Assembly (NCBI GenBank): GCA_002778195.1
Contig: PCDI01000001.1
Location: 1,276,174-1,340,173 of the forward strand
Reading direction: 5' to 3'
DNA: 64,000 bases
Origin: Raffaelea ambrosiae
Lineage: Eukaryota > Ascomycota > Sordariomycetes > Ophiostomatales > Ophiostomataceae
Shown: one piece after another, positions 11,742 through 23,109 of the stretch
Layout: the number at the start of each line of letters is the position of its first letter
Numbering within the stretch: position 1 is the first letter of the stretch
Translations under genes and position numbers: made by a program
Notes under the pieces: generated by a model
The model's input: only the letters and a program-made list of their open reading frames with translations
The model's database searches: none
Told to the model about the DNA's origin: nothing

Positions 11742-12068
11742 TGTTACGACCCAGACCCTGGCCCCTAACAGAACTGACACCTACGATTGCGATTGGGCGC
11801 AGAAGGCATCAGGAGCCAGGTGGTAAGGAAAGGCAGAGATAGATCACGTGTGCAGTCACCGGCTAGTGACCATCTAGTGATCAACGATCACTGATCACTG
11901 ATCACTGATCACTGATCACTGACTGCAGGATGACTCAGAGTCGGGCAGTCACCGCGCAGAAGTCACTTAGCAGTGATCACTCTGGATAGATAAAAGAGCA
12001 AGCTCACTCCCTCGAGCAGTAGATAGGAAGAGTCAGACTCTTCAGTAGTCAATCTAGGTATTCAACAC
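11742..12068 (+). mobile_element. LTR fragment related to the gypsy element at 26-33 kb, not RIPed
   Basis: Begins TGTTACGACCC, the same terminus as the LTRs of the gypsy element at 26,255-33,448 read on the minus strand. It shares an internal block, AGAGTCAGACTCTTCAGTAG then TCAATCTAGGTATTCAA, which appears in the gypsy LTR with typical RIP changes. It also shares an AGCAAGCTC-type block. This copy is GC-rich and keeps the unmutated bases. Similarity fades after about 12,068, so the 3' part of the LTR is missing or too diverged to recognise. No internal retroelement sequence flanks it. Confidence 0.75.
11879..11925 (+). repeat. Tandem GATCACT heptamer inside the LTR fragment
   Basis: Five to six copies of the 7-bp unit GATCACT in a row, within the LTR fragment. 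The matching part of the RIPed gypsy LTRs has a degenerate AATAATCATT-like series (about 33,290-33,330), so the repeat seems to be an old LTR component. GATCAC is close to palindromic and may form a regulatory array in the LTR. Confidence 0.85.
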
Positions 12069-12215
12069 GGGAAACAAGGCGAATAAGACGAGCAACTGCC
12101 CACGATAGAACGTGGCGACCGGTGAGAGGGTGGGCAGTGAGAGAAAGAACGAGAAGAACAAAAGCTGAAAGAAAGAAAAATAGAGAAAAGAATGAGAAGA
12201 ATGAGCATAAATATC

Positions 12216-12549
12216 CTAAGATTTGTCCGCGATAAAACTGTAAAGGGGGGGCTGGGGCTGCACGTAGCTGTCGACGGCGGCCTGCAGGATCTCCCTCGCA
12301 CTTGGCGCGCATCATAAAAATGGCCTTTTCTGGTACCTGGTGGAAGACGGGGACCAGATACGGACTCGCCTGATGGCCAGCGGCACCAAGGACGTGGTCA
12401 TAGTGTTCCTGCTCGTCGGCAAACTCGCCGGCAACTTCTACCTGGTCGCGCAGCAGCCGGGGGACCTTGACGACAACACGGTCACTCCAGGCATAGATGA
12501 TGCCGTACATACCGGCGCCGGCAACTTTGGGATGGAAAAAGCAGTCCAT
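12216..12549 (-). pseudogene. Truncated protein-kinase-like N-lobe beside the LTR fragment
   Basis: From the ATG at 12549 the frame reads a kinase-like N-lobe: a glycine-rich loop (GAGMYGIIYAW, about residues 11-21) and the beta-3 lysine (VVVKVPR, about residue 30). It continues to PYLVPVFHQVPEKAIFMMRA. A one-base shift near 12,270 is needed to follow AAVDSYVQPQPPLYSFIADK to its stop at 12216-12218. No HRD or DFG loop can be found downstream. The LTR fragment lies about 150 bp beyond. I infer a kinase gene that lost its C-lobe, perhaps through retroelement insertion and deletion. An unspliced intron instead of the frameshift is possible. Confidence 0.5.
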
Positions 12550-14785
12550 GGGAGGTCATTGTTAAGGGTGCGCGAGTGAGTGCACCTGCGTGTGTGTGTG
12601 TGCATTCTGCAAAAGATTCCGCGACACAAGTATGAGCACACGCCTCCATCTGCCGTGGCTGCCCTCATATTTATTAGCGGCCACTCGGGCCCGTTCGGCT
12701 GGGACTCGTAGGCGACTTGGCCTCTCATTTTCTGTATTGTCATTGCTTTTTTCCACAGCATTTTCAACATTAACGTCTCAGATTTCCTGCCAGTCATGCC
12801 AAAAGAAGAGACTTACATCCGGTGCCGTGCTTGTTCCCGTCTGGGCTCCCTCTTGTCAGGCTTACTTTGGGGCTCTGGCCCACCGCGAAAACCGTAAAGG
12901 CAAGTTTGCAAAGAGCCGAAGACATCAACTAGAAAAAGGGAAGATCGTCACAGGAAAACAGTACGGTCTATCACTGGGCAGAGATGTTACAGTGCTGCGG
13001 AGGTGCTGATCCATCCCGCTCTACCACCGTAGCATTTGACATAGCCTGCAATCCTGCGCTGGATACCCCTGACCGATCTGCGTTCTCTTCCTGGGCAGTG
13101 GTTCACGCAACTCCTTGTGTTTGCTTCCCTTGCGAGGCTCCAGCCAATGGGGCCGAAATCACCCCTGCTCGGAAGGAGCTAGCGCTGTGGAAGTGCATTA
13201 GCGGCTTCCGCCAGCAGACCGAAATCCACCAAGAATATCCATTCCACTGCACTGGTGGCTCTCCGGACAGCCGCTAGCAGGAAAATCACCAGAGAACCAC
13301 GAGGGGAAGGCACCATAGACCGTCGCCTACACCTGAGACAGACCCGTTGAAGAAAAAGAAAGAGCGAAGAAGAAAGAAAGAAAGAAAGAAAGGGAGGAAG
13401 CGAGGGAAACATGGTGGGAAAAAGGAAGTAGCGGGTGGCGGTAGGCGCAGGAGGAAGCAACGTTTGGACGCAGCCTGGTTTCTAGGGCTGTTTCCCGGCA
13501 TTTTCGGGGCATCTTGTCTAGCAGAAAAACAAAGCAGAAAAACACTTTAAAACGGCAGGCACTATGTAACTAGACAAAGAGTTTGGAAGGGACTGCAAGA
13601 CAAACAGCAGGAGTTACCAGCATACGCGCACACAGTCCCATCAGCACAGTCGCACACTGTATTGGCAATCAAATTGCACCCTAGTCAGCACATCACCGGC
13701 AAGATTGCCCTATACAGGGGTCTGCTCAGGTCCCTGTTGCTCATCATTCTTTTCCCCAGTGATCAGCTGCCCAGACAGCAAACTGGGAAAATTGGTGATC
13801 GAAATAGACTTGTTAGTGAACAGCCACTGCCCCAAAGAGGGTGGTAACCCAAGGGACACCAATCTCACGGCGCCGGCTCTCGAGAGGCAGCCACAGAGGA
13901 CGTGACTGTTTTCTCCTTTGGCTTCCGAATTCTGCATTCGACCCCTCCTGCCGGGTCGTCATTTCTTTTTTGGGCACACGCTATTTTCCTGTTGCGTGTT
14001 GGGCGGTGAAACGTGCTGAAGACATCTGGGAAGGGGAAGGAGCGATGGTTGGTGATTGTGATTGTTAAGGGAGTCGTATTGGGCGAACAATCAAGGGAGC
14101 AACCAATGTGGCGACTTTAGGAAGCGACGAGACAATATTGCTATGTGTACCTTCCGTATTAAAACGTCATTGGCCATGTCTGCACTGGCAAGACGCGTGC
14201 TCGTCGTCAGAGGGAAGTCGCGACGGGACAAGTGCAGCAACAAACCGGCAACAGGCAAGCACAAAAAAAAATAGGCAGCGTAAACCAAACAGAAGCCGGA
14301 AAATCGGCTGCTACAAGCAGCGAAAATAAAAACCCTATTTTGGTCTAAGTTTTTCTGTCGCGGAGCTCCACCTCGCGTCCCTGATAGCATGGACTGCTAG
14401 TACCTCTGCGACCATACAAATTATAAGTAGAACCAAGTACCTTTCCATTTACAACACCAGTTCAACACATCGCCGTCGATAATTCTGTAAAAGATATTTA
14501 GTTAACTACCATATTTTTTGTAGCCCGGCAGCCATGTGTATTCTCCGATTATGTTTTATTTACAGGTCTGACACCATATATGAGTTACGAATGAAGTAAG
14601 GCTGCCATAAAAGTAGATAAATCCCCGGGATATGCTTCCTATCTTACTTTTGACATCTTCAACCTATTTCCGTTCCATTTTTCTTCTCTTGCTATAGCGA
14701 GAGCGTTCTTTCTCAAAATTTCTCACCAAGTCCCTGCTTATGTCTTCCCGCTGCTCCCAACTGTCATGTGTATGATAAATCCGGC
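12550..14785. other. Intergenic, no supported gene
   Basis: About 2.2 kb of intermediate GC. Short open frames on both strands show no motif. An AAAG-rich stretch lies at 13,350-13,395. Confidence 0.45.
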
Positions 14786-15484
14786 TCATCGTACTTTGTA
14801 ATAGATATTTCCTTTGTAACGCTTCTTCTGTAAGAGCTTTTGCGCCCCCCAGACATTCACCTCGGCGTCAATTGGCTTTGGGAAGTTCTTTATTTGTCCA
14901 TTGTCGCTCAGTTCTCTGTATTTTCCTCCACCATTTTGCTGTACAAGAAGCGAGCTGCTTGAGCAGCTATTTTCTACCGGCCCTGCGAAATCGAGATGTT
15001 TCTTTTGCTTTTCGCTGATCTGGGCAATCATGCTGCTTATGCCCTTCGGCGGTACGGTGCGCTCCTCTTTCTTCTGATGCAATCTTTCTTCGTTGTTGAT
15101 GTTGTTGATGTTGTGATGGGCTGTCAGTTCGTGGTCTTCTCTTACTTGTTCGTAAGGACCCTCAGTTCTGAATTGCTGGTAACGAGTCGGGCTGTTTTGA
15201 ACTGTCGAACAGCCAGATGAGTCGTGCATTGGAGACGGAGCGACTTCGAATGTCGGACGATCGTCAAGCTGGCTACTGAGTTTAAAGGTGTCATGTGGCA
15301 CGGCTTCCTGGAGCATAACCGAAAATTGATGTTTGCCAAAGAAGGACATAATCGATTCTTGCTCAAGCGTGTTGCTAGCTAAACTGAGTTAGGATGAACC
15401 AATGTACATTACAACCGAGGTGGTGGTGCCATACTCACCTTGTTTCTCAGGCATTTCCTTCTTTGTGTCATCTTCTGGTTCCAT
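14786..15484 (-). CDS. Two-exon hypothetical protein
   Basis: Exon 1 (15439-15484) starts at ATG 15484 with a short acidic/basic leader (MEPEDDTKKEMPEKQ). A canonical intron follows at 15379-15438: donor GTGAGT, branch CCTAACTC, acceptor TTTAG. It joins in phase to a 197-codon exon. The product is about 212 aa, polar, with Asn/Glu-rich stretches, a KGISSMIAQISEKQKKHL helix in the middle and a basic, aromatic C-terminus (LLQKKRYKGNIYYKVR). No domain is recognised. The clean intron makes a real gene likely. It sits in the AT-richer accessory stretch, so it may be lineage-specific. Confidence 0.55.
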
Positions 15485-16486
15485 TCTTGCAACTGGGGGC
15501 AAACAAACGCCGTGTTGCGTGGCTTGATGGGATATATTTGAAGTTTGAAGAGACTTCTCTTGGGATGAAGGTTTAAATGCCGAGGTGGTTATGGTTTGTT
15601 TGGGGTATATAGTAAAAGGTAGGATGGAAGAATACGATTTACCGTTCTTAAGAAACCACGTTAAAGACGAATGTTAGGATGAAAAAAGGACTATGTGCCG
15701 CATCCTCGTGGGAAAGAAAGCAAACTTATATACCCAGCGAGTTTCCTTGAGAGCTACTTCCGTCATTAATGTCTTCGTCACCACTACTTTCTCTGCTTAT
15801 TTCAAAATCTGCCTTGCCGTCCAGATACATTGTACGGATTGGCCAGCAAGGCCCAGATTCATGCACTGCATAAAAGGGGGCGGCTCGTGTCCTAGACTAA
15901 TGGCGCCTTGTCATTTGTGTCTTCAAGTGAAACCACGAACACACCGTTTGTTCTGAAGTTGCAAAGAGAACTAAATGTAAATAAAGAAAGAAAGGAGACG
16001 GGAAGTAAATACAAGGTAACTATGCCTATAGCTAACGGAACAACCAATATATACCAAAGTACACAACCATTTTTATCACCAACCATACACAACGAATATT
16101 CAAATTCCACCAAAACCAGAGCAGACTGGCCATTCCGGCAGCTATGGCCAATGTATGTGGTACCTGTTGCATTGCCTTTCGGACAATCCTCCCAGTCCCA
16201 AGAATGCCTGGTCTCTGTAGAGGCCAAAAGCTTTTGGGGAATATAAAAACTCCGAGAAAAAGGAGACACGAATAGAAAAAGGTGAAAAGATTTTGTTTAT
16301 GCTTCCGCCTATGGGCCTCCGGAAGTTCATGTTTTTGAGATACGCTTTGGTTGATTTGAACCATTTTGATTTGTTTTTGACGAAGGATGTTCTTGTTCGA
16401 TCACTTTTCGCTTACCGGGTCTGCGCGCCTGCGCCCTTTAAACTGTACGTTTATTCTATTTTTAAATCACACATCTCTGTTTGAGA
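15485..16486. other. Intergenic, no supported gene
   Basis: About 1 kb, AT-richer than the flanks. Open frames on the minus strand at 15,892-16,364 have no recognisable features. Confidence 0.4.
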
Positions 16487-16798
16487 TGGATCCATTTTAT
16501 GTTCCGTTTGTAAACGCACAAAAAGAACTATTCTCGTCACCCCGCTATAAGTTCTTAAAAAGGACTCTCGCATTTGCTAATTTTAGAAACTTGATTGAAC
16601 AAGATTACCTTAACAGTGAGTCATTTTTGGGTTGACATATTTTCAATGTTAGAATGGAGATATCTTATACCAACCAAGGCGTTAAGAATTGCGGTTTACT
16701 CATTGCTTGGACTTGTATCTTGCATACTATTGGCAGCCCCGGTTATTATACTGTATGGTTTACGGTCAAAGCTTGATCACATTTTTCAATGGGTTCAG
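16487..16798 (+). CDS. Fragmentary model: small membrane-protein exons
   Basis: ATG at 16487 opens MDPFYVPFVNAQKELF and runs through RNLIEQDYLN to a GTGAGT donor at about 16616. A roughly 40-bp intron ending in GTTAG would join in phase to WRYLIPTKALRIAVYSLL. A strong membrane helix follows (VSCILLAAPVIILYG, about 16,715-16,760), then a possible donor CAG/GTAGTA at 16798. The 3' continuation was not found, so this is only the visible start of a gene. It could belong with the membrane-protein exons at 19.2-19.8 kb. Confidence 0.3.
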
Positions 16799-17186
16799 GT
16801 AGTACAAGGCGAGGTCTCTGTGCTCTTTTACTGCAAGTCTCTGTTGTGCAATTACGACTGTCATCATAGGAGGGGTTTTGTTAGCAGCTTCGGGCTTCTA
16901 AATAAAACAACATGGTCATTCCCTCTGAAGTAAGCCTCTTTTGCGCACGTCCTACCGTAATTCTAAGAGGCATAGCTTTAAAATGGCCGCCACAAACAGC
17001 TCTCTAACTTATTATTAGCTTGCATATGGCCTGCGACTGGTTACTCTATTTTTAATAGCCCCATTCTGAGGGTGGCAAAACTGGCTCCATCATAAGGGAT
17101 CTAAATCTGGTGTCCTGAAAAAAAGATTTAAAAGTTGTTACAATAACTACGCCTTTGCAAATTTAGTGTAGTTGTGCCAGAACGCG

Positions 17187-17549
17187 ATGGCTTTAGTAAG
17201 ACGAAGCACCCAGGAGCGACGCCAGGAAAGAGACGAGTGCTGTGAGAGACTTTCAAAGCATATTGGTAAGGGGAAACTATTTAGGCCTAGTATTTTAGCT
17301 AAAAGCAAAAGCTGGGTAACTATTAGAATACCACCGTCTGAAGTTCGTCTTAAGCCTCGCGCAACCGATTTGTACGCATGGCGATTCTTGTGTGGTCAAG
17401 AGCATTATTCTACCATTTTCACCAAGAACCTGAGCGAGCATTCTATTAGCACGCATCGAATGCTATGCAAAGAAGCCGATATTACTTTTGAAGCGATACC
17501 CTGTACCAAGCAATGCGCAGAAGTTCCGGGGACTATTTTATCTGTATGA
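17187..17549 (+). CDS. Hypothetical basic protein, 120 aa
   Basis: Frame from ATG 17187 (MALVRRSTQERRQERDECCE) to the stop at 17549. It is rich in Arg and Cys at the N-terminus, followed by a more globular part (SWVTIRIPPSEVRL, LYAWRFLCGQEHYSTIF, CKEADITFEAIPCTKQC). No family is recognised. The frame ends just before a coiled-coil frame at 17,605-17,904 that may be its next exon (a GTATGA donor overlaps the stop), but I could not find a phase-consistent acceptor. Confidence 0.4.
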   Translation: MALVRRSTQERRQERDECCERLSKHIGKGKLFRPSILAKSKSWVTIRIPPSEVRLKPRATDLYAWRFLCGQEHYSTIFTKNLSEHSISTHRMLCKEADITFEAIPCTKQCAEVPGTILSV

Positions 17550-17604
17550 AAAGCCACAGCTGATCGCCTTCTAGCTACCTACTACAAAGCCTAGCTTTAG
17601 CACC

Positions 17605-17904
17605 GTGATTGATGAGCTCCGTCAAAAATACACAGAGCTTTATGAGGAGGTTGAACAGTTGGAAAGCCAAGCAAAAATAGAGCGAGAACGTAGACAACTT
17701 GCAGAAGAAGAAAACCTCCAACTACGGAGGCATATACAGCAGCTCGAGAGCCAAGCACAGAGCGATCGAGACACCTTGGACAATTACAAGACAATTGTAT
17801 CGAGGTGCTTCTTTAGGCTAGAAGAAGCGATACCTATCCTGGAGGATGCAAGGCAGGAGATATCGGCGGATAACACGCGGTCACAGCTAAATATAGACCA
17901 ATAA
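17605..17904 (+). CDS. Coiled-coil protein or exon
   Basis: About 100 codons with clear heptad character (IDELRQKYTELYEEVEQLES, then RERRQLAEEENLQLRRHIQQ) and a C-terminal helix ending RSQLNIDQ before the stop at 17904. No in-frame ATG starts it; the frame is entered from GTG ATT GAT, so it is probably a 3' exon, plausibly of the gene at 17,187. A self-association or scaffold role is suggested by the coiled coil only. Confidence 0.35.
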   Translation: MIDELRQKYTELYEEVEQLESQAKIERERRQLAEEENLQLRRHIQQLESQAQSDRDTLDNYKTIVSRCFFRLEEAIPILEDARQEISADNTRSQLNIDQ

Positions 17905-19200
17905 GGCAGATAGCAAGTTAGTTTGCAAGGGAGCATGGACACAATTTGTAGCACGACGGCTGTAAGTCTTGGAGACATCTATTATGTAGGTTATTTCTCT
18001 CCAATATACGCATGTCCTAAAGCATTCAGCACTGCTACAACTAAGTGGCTTTGTTCTTCGTTTTCCATTCCCTTTAAAGTTTTTTAAGTTCATGAGCACG
18101 ACCCCGAGAGTGAGGAATGGGCTACAGTCTGGCAACTCGGGGATGATTGCAACACAATCGGTAACACAATCGGTAACTTCTGTGCTGGCTGGCCTGAGAA
18201 CGAGTTACGAGTTTGTTTAATGCGTCGGCGGCTGATTAACCTGTTTTGTGTTGTGCTATAACTAGTTAATAGCTGGATGCATAAGACCCGTCAAATCATC
18301 AAATCCCTGTGCAAAAGTCATACACAAGCCAACCACCTTTTATTACGCAGACAAGTATTACAACTTAGAATCTTCCTCGTGTCAAGGCATGCTTGAATGT
18401 GTGGGCCACCTAGAAGAACATCTGCCTATCCGTGGAAAACAATACACACCTAAGCCCCTGGATAAACCACCGCCGAGACCCTTCTTTCCAGACACCATTC
18501 ATATCCCTCCTTGACATCACGACTCTTAGACCATATTGGAAATCTGAAAAAACAGCCTAACCTCTCCACAACCACTCGTTTCATGTGCTAACCACAGTCA
18601 CCTAATGGAGACAGTCAGCCCTCTTCTGTCTGTGAACATGCATTGACACGAATGGGAGCATTAATCAGAAATGACCAGTATTAAACTCCACCGTGTTGCC
18701 TGAGGCTTTTTCATGCGGCAAGGCATACACGTCTGCCGGATCTTTGCTATTTCTGCTGACCCTGATAATGCTATGCAGCCGCAATATATATTGGGAGATC
18801 CTCAGCAGCAATCCTGCCCATCTTACACATTACGCTACCAGAATTGATCCAATGGAACCACTAACTCATTCTCAAAGAATTGCATTTATTTTGGTGTTTT
18901 CTCTTTCTTTGTTTACAAGTAACTTACACGTTATTAACCGCTTTGTACTTGTTGCTAAAAACACGCAAAATCAACACCCATCGCCACTTCCGTTGATGTA
19001 CATCTACAAACGTACATTCTCTGCTATTACTATCATTCAATACATCCTCATTACTGAAGCGCAGGTCACATTCTTTGCTTTGTACATATAGTACAAAAAC
19101 CACTGGGTCATATTTTCGTTGTGCAGCATTATTCTGGCGAGCGCGGCCAGAGAGGTAAGGATTAACACTCATTTTCTCAAGACAACGCTAACTGCCACAG
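17905..19200. other. Intergenic or intronic, no supported gene
   Basis: AT-rich. A plus-strand frame at 18,693-19,091 contains hydrophobic stretches but no motif or start. It may include exons of the membrane protein that ends at 19785, which I could not establish. Confidence 0.35.
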
Positions 19201-19785
19201 TGTCTTACGGTGGGAGGATCTTGGAGCATTCCACAACGATCGTTTGCCCCCTTTCCCTTGTTCTTGGTTTTGGCTGCCTGCGTACTGTCTTTCGTGGCGG
19301 CAGAACTCCTGCAGCCAATTTCGTCAGCTTTGGAAGGGGTTTTGTCAGTTTCATCTATTATTGTTTACAGACACTGGTTTGTCTGGGAATGGGCACGAAT
19401 CGTACAAGACTGCCATAGACAAACGGTTTGGCCTATGGTAGTATTTATGGGCTCTGTGTTGGCATTTGGAACTAGCATATTTGCGTTTCGATTCACAACA
19501 CAAGCCGGCAGGCTATTGGTAAGGAAACGGCGCCAAGTCTGTTAACATGTACTAACAGTCTTTAAGCTCATTTCAGGTTCTTTTCTCATCCACGAGGTTG
19601 TCACATATATCTTTCCGGTTTTTTACAAGTTCTCTCATGCAACTAGTCGAATATGGGGCCATGAGAACGCAACCGATGTGGAACTACCGACAGCGAATAT
19701 TTCGTTGCAAGATCTAACGGCGGGGGGAAGCCACAGAGGGAGATCCGCTCCCAGCTTTTCTGACTGGCTGGATGCAGAAGAGTAG
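19201..19785 (+). CDS. 3' exons of a hypothetical membrane protein
   Basis: The first exon begins after an AACTGCCACAG acceptor at 19200 and contains hydrophobic helices FPLFLVLAACVLSFVAAELL and WPMVVFMGSVLAFGTSIFAF. Its donor is TTG/GTAAGG at 19518/19519. A TACTAAC branch precedes the acceptor TTTAAG, and exon 2 starts at 19567. It gives another helix (FLIHEVVTYIFPVFYKF) and a polar tail ending SFSDWLDAEE with the stop at 19783-19785. A short upstream exon ending CSIILASAARE at a GTAAGG donor (19155/19156) may precede it. The start of the gene is not identified. Product unknown; at least three membrane segments. Confidence 0.4.
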
Positions 19786-20097
19786 TTATGTAGAGGTTAC
19801 CTTTGGGGACGAGAAAGTGGAGAATAAGGGGAATGGAAAGAGAACGAGTGAGACGAGAAAACAAAACTGTGTTTCTCTCATTTATTTTTGTATATATATA
19901 TAACTATATATAACTATACAATGCCTAAACTACATTTCCCCAGGCCCATAGAACTATAGAATCCGAAATGTCCTTGGTTGAGTACTTGTTTGTTTGCGTT
20001 ATGCTAATTATGCGGAAGCAGAGGTTACTTTGGAGCAATTCAGATGGAGCCTCACTAATGGTTGCATGAATGGAGCTATTAGCATGCCATAACTACT

Positions 20098-22505
20098 CTA
20101 TAGGCCTGCCGCCTTCGTATCCTCCCAGGCTTTTTGAAGAATGTCCTTCATCTGTAAATACAGTCCTTTATCTTCTTTCGCCCACCTCTTGTCATTGGGA
20201 AACACCACCCTCCGTAGTTTGTTAACGCAACCCACCAAAGGCTTGTAATAGTCGGTGAAGTCTGCTGTAGCAGTTCTAATGAAATCACTCTCATCATTCA
20301 CTTTCCCCTTTTTGATGTCTGCTAACTCCTCCGTGTCTGCAAAATTCCACGTGTCAAACTTGCGAACAACTCGTTCCTTATCAGGGCCCTCGTAATGAAC
20401 ACATATCCAAAACAGCACCCAGAAGAAAGACTCCAAATCGTGCATAAACGAATGCTGCTCGCCAAGGAGGGCCCCGATAGCCATGAAAGCCCTGGTGCCC
20501 GTCTTCCCTTTAGCCCCCGAGGCCCCCACTCGTTGCTCCTTAATAGCAAGATCCAGGTCGATCAAAAACGACATCCACGAGGTATTGTTCAGATCATCCT
20601 CATTAATCATCAGATTGTTGATTGAAATGTCTCGGTGGAGGATGCCAGCACAGTGCAGTGACTCGTGGCCTTCAATACAACCCTTAAAAGCCGCTAGCAG
20701 CGCGGCCGGCGAGCTGGCCTCGTAGATTGGCTTTCCATAGTCCCGGAGAATAACACGGCGGTGTATTCGGTTTGGTAGTAAAGCAGTCGAGTCTACTTTC
20801 GTTGGGGATGCTGAGTGCAGTCGCTTGGTGGCCGGCAGCTGAAGATTGGTCTGGCTGGACGATCGTTTTGAACTCGTGCGACTGCTGCTGCGACTCTGTT
20901 GACCCCTTGTAGAATTTACACTCGACACTATGAGCCGTTTCGGTCGGTAGTTCTCTGCCTTTGTGGTGTTTAAGCCGTTTCGAACATTGTTCCGAACGTC
21001 ATCGGCTGCACCGTGCACCTGGACCGTCTCATGGTGGTAGTATCGCGCTACGTTGACTACCCCTCGTTTAGTCGCCTCTTGGAGTAACCCCCCTTCTTCG
21101 TCACGCTCCACGTATTGCCAAGAGTCTTTGATAACAAGCGTTTGATTGTCTCCCTCGCGGTGGGCGGCCCAGCAAGTCGTTGCTCGGCCAGAAATGCAAC
21201 CAGCGCGTCTCATCACCTTATCGATAACCAAGCGCTCTTGAACGCCGTTTCGCTCAATCGTCATACACTGCTTACCGTTCGAGGTAACAACGGTGGGATC
21301 AAATCCGAGCTGCTGTTGGTCCATCCACAGAAACCCAAGGACAACAGCAGCAAACCGAAGCCCGTTATCGTGGATGTTAAATTGCTTAAATGCAATTCCC
21401 CCCAAGCGATTAAACTCTCATACCCGCATAAGTGGCCCACAAAGCGTAAAGCCCAAGATGAAGCGGCGGGTGCTTTGGGCACGAAGAACCTCTCTTGTAT
21501 ACTTCTCAATGTCGAGCCACGCTTTCGAATTCGTGTTCGCGGACGGGTTGCTCTTTAATTCTCCGGGGATGAGAATCTGCCGCCAGTGATATCGAGAATT
21601 CTCGTTCGCTTATGGGTCGTTTACAAAACCCACGTTTAACTTACGCTCGGCTGTGAAGCCTTGGATGGCCTTGTTCGGTTGCGCTAGCGGCCGTCGCTGC
21701 AATGGCTGGCCTGGCCTGTAACGCTCCGCAAATCCCACGAGTTGCTTGCTAAACTGGGCAAACCAGCGCAACACCTTATCTTCTTTTGCATCTTCTGGCC
21801 ATCCATTCCAGCCGTTATTAAAAAGCGGGCAACTGCCTTCCGTGCACTCTTTGAAGAACTGCTCCGACGCTGTTTGGAGACCGTCCACGCCACCGAAAAA
21901 TGTGTTGTGAAAGTCGCGAAGCCCAGTATACAGAGAGCCGAGTTCCTCCTTCAGCACACCATCCACGTGTTTGCGATGCTCAGCTGAGTTTGCGAAGCTG
22001 TTGGTGTTGCGAAACAATGGTGTCTGATGTAGGGAGGAGGCAACTGGTCGGGGAGGAGGGGTGGTCTCGGCAAGAGCCTTGTAAACTTGATCCCAGATTT
22101 CACTGTCAGGCTTGTTATCGAGAACTGCATTTAAGAGTGGTTTGATTCGCCGGAACTCAAAGTCCTTTGTGGTAACGGCCGAAACGAGCTTCAAAAGGTC
22201 ATCGCGAAGTGTATTGTGGGCTGTCGGCGAACGCAGAAGACGAACGGTAGGAAAGTTTCGGAGAGCGAACAGGAGATCTAGTGCAAGATCTTGGATATCT
22301 AGGCGGTTATTAGACAGAGCATTTCGAATGAATCAGACCGATAATTTCTCATACCTTCTTCGTCAAGCTGATCAAGATTCTCTGCCGTGTGGGAGATGCC
22401 TCGGTCCTTACACACCGAACTGAATGAAGTGCGAAATGCATCAAGACCCTTCCCGATAGGGTTGTCTTTAATGATCCGTTCCCGCGACTTTTCTCCCATA
22501 TTCAA
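20098..22505 (-). pseudogene. FunK1-type fungal protein kinase with two in-frame stops
   Basis: Fungal-specific kinase of the FunK1 family (Pkinase_fungal). Exon 1 (22355-22505, MNMGEKSRERIIKDN) is joined in phase to exon 2 by a canonical intron at 22299-22354 (GTATGAG, CTAATAACC, CCTAG). Family blocks in order are LDIEKYTREVLRAQSTRRF, LGFLWMDQQQLGFDP, VIDKVMRRAGCISGRATTCW, the lysine segment LVIKDSWQY, YYHHETVQVHG, the catalytic loop LHRDISINNLM, LIDLDLA (in place of DFG), GTRAFMAIGALL and HDLESFFWVLFWI. All lie in one frame, yet TAA at 21610-21612 and TGA at 21418-21420 interrupt it. The TGA replaces the Trp of the conserved LMR-W-EF block. Catalytic residues are otherwise intact, so decay is recent. 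An intron cannot remove either stop without deleting conserved sequence. Confidence 0.85.
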
Positions 22506-23085
22506 TATGATGAATCCGAGATCGGATGTGTGTCGGATTGTTGGATAGGTTGCGTGTCGGCGTTGAGACGCTGTTTAGGAAATAGAAAGATGCGATCGCA
22601 TTTCGTAGCCTTTCAGGCACGTGGACTGAGATCCCGTGATGAGCGTTGGTACACGGTCCTGATTGGTTAGTTAGCTGGTTAGCAGGGTTAGTATATATCA
22701 CGTGAATATTCATATGTTCTTCTCTAGTTAATGTTGACGCTGAAATCCGATTAGATAATCATCACCAGGCAAATCACATGTAGTTATGGTTAATAACTGC
22801 GAGCCTAATTTTCGTGCAAAGGACAAATCCAACAGTAACTGTCAGAAGTAAGATATGATAGTTGCATTAAGCACCGTATAGGGCTAGACTATCTGGAAGA
22901 AAAGGAGGATAGGTTGTAGGTTGAAAGTCTAGATACATAGGGGCAAACACGGAGGAGCTTTTGTGTGTAGAAATAAGTGGGGCCTAGTGCCCAGCCAGCC
23001 AATCAGCGCAGCGTGTGCACGTGAGTGCACCGTGGCTAGCAAACACTTGCCAACAGTAACCTTTATTAGCTAATTGCATGTCTAA
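22506..23085. other. Intergenic between the FunK1 kinase and the recombinase relic
   Basis: No coding frame. A short near-palindromic GTGCACGTGAGTGCAC lies at about 23,016-23,031. Composition is intermediate and not RIPed. Confidence 0.45.
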
Positions 23086-23109
23086 TTAGTTTTCCATGGT
23101 TCCCTCGAA

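Noticed and set aside
21405..21422. GTATGAG at the TGA in the FunK1 gene as an intron donor
   Set aside because: Sequence directly after it (EFNRLGGIAF) is conserved in the kinase family in the same frame, so removing it as an intron would delete family sequence.
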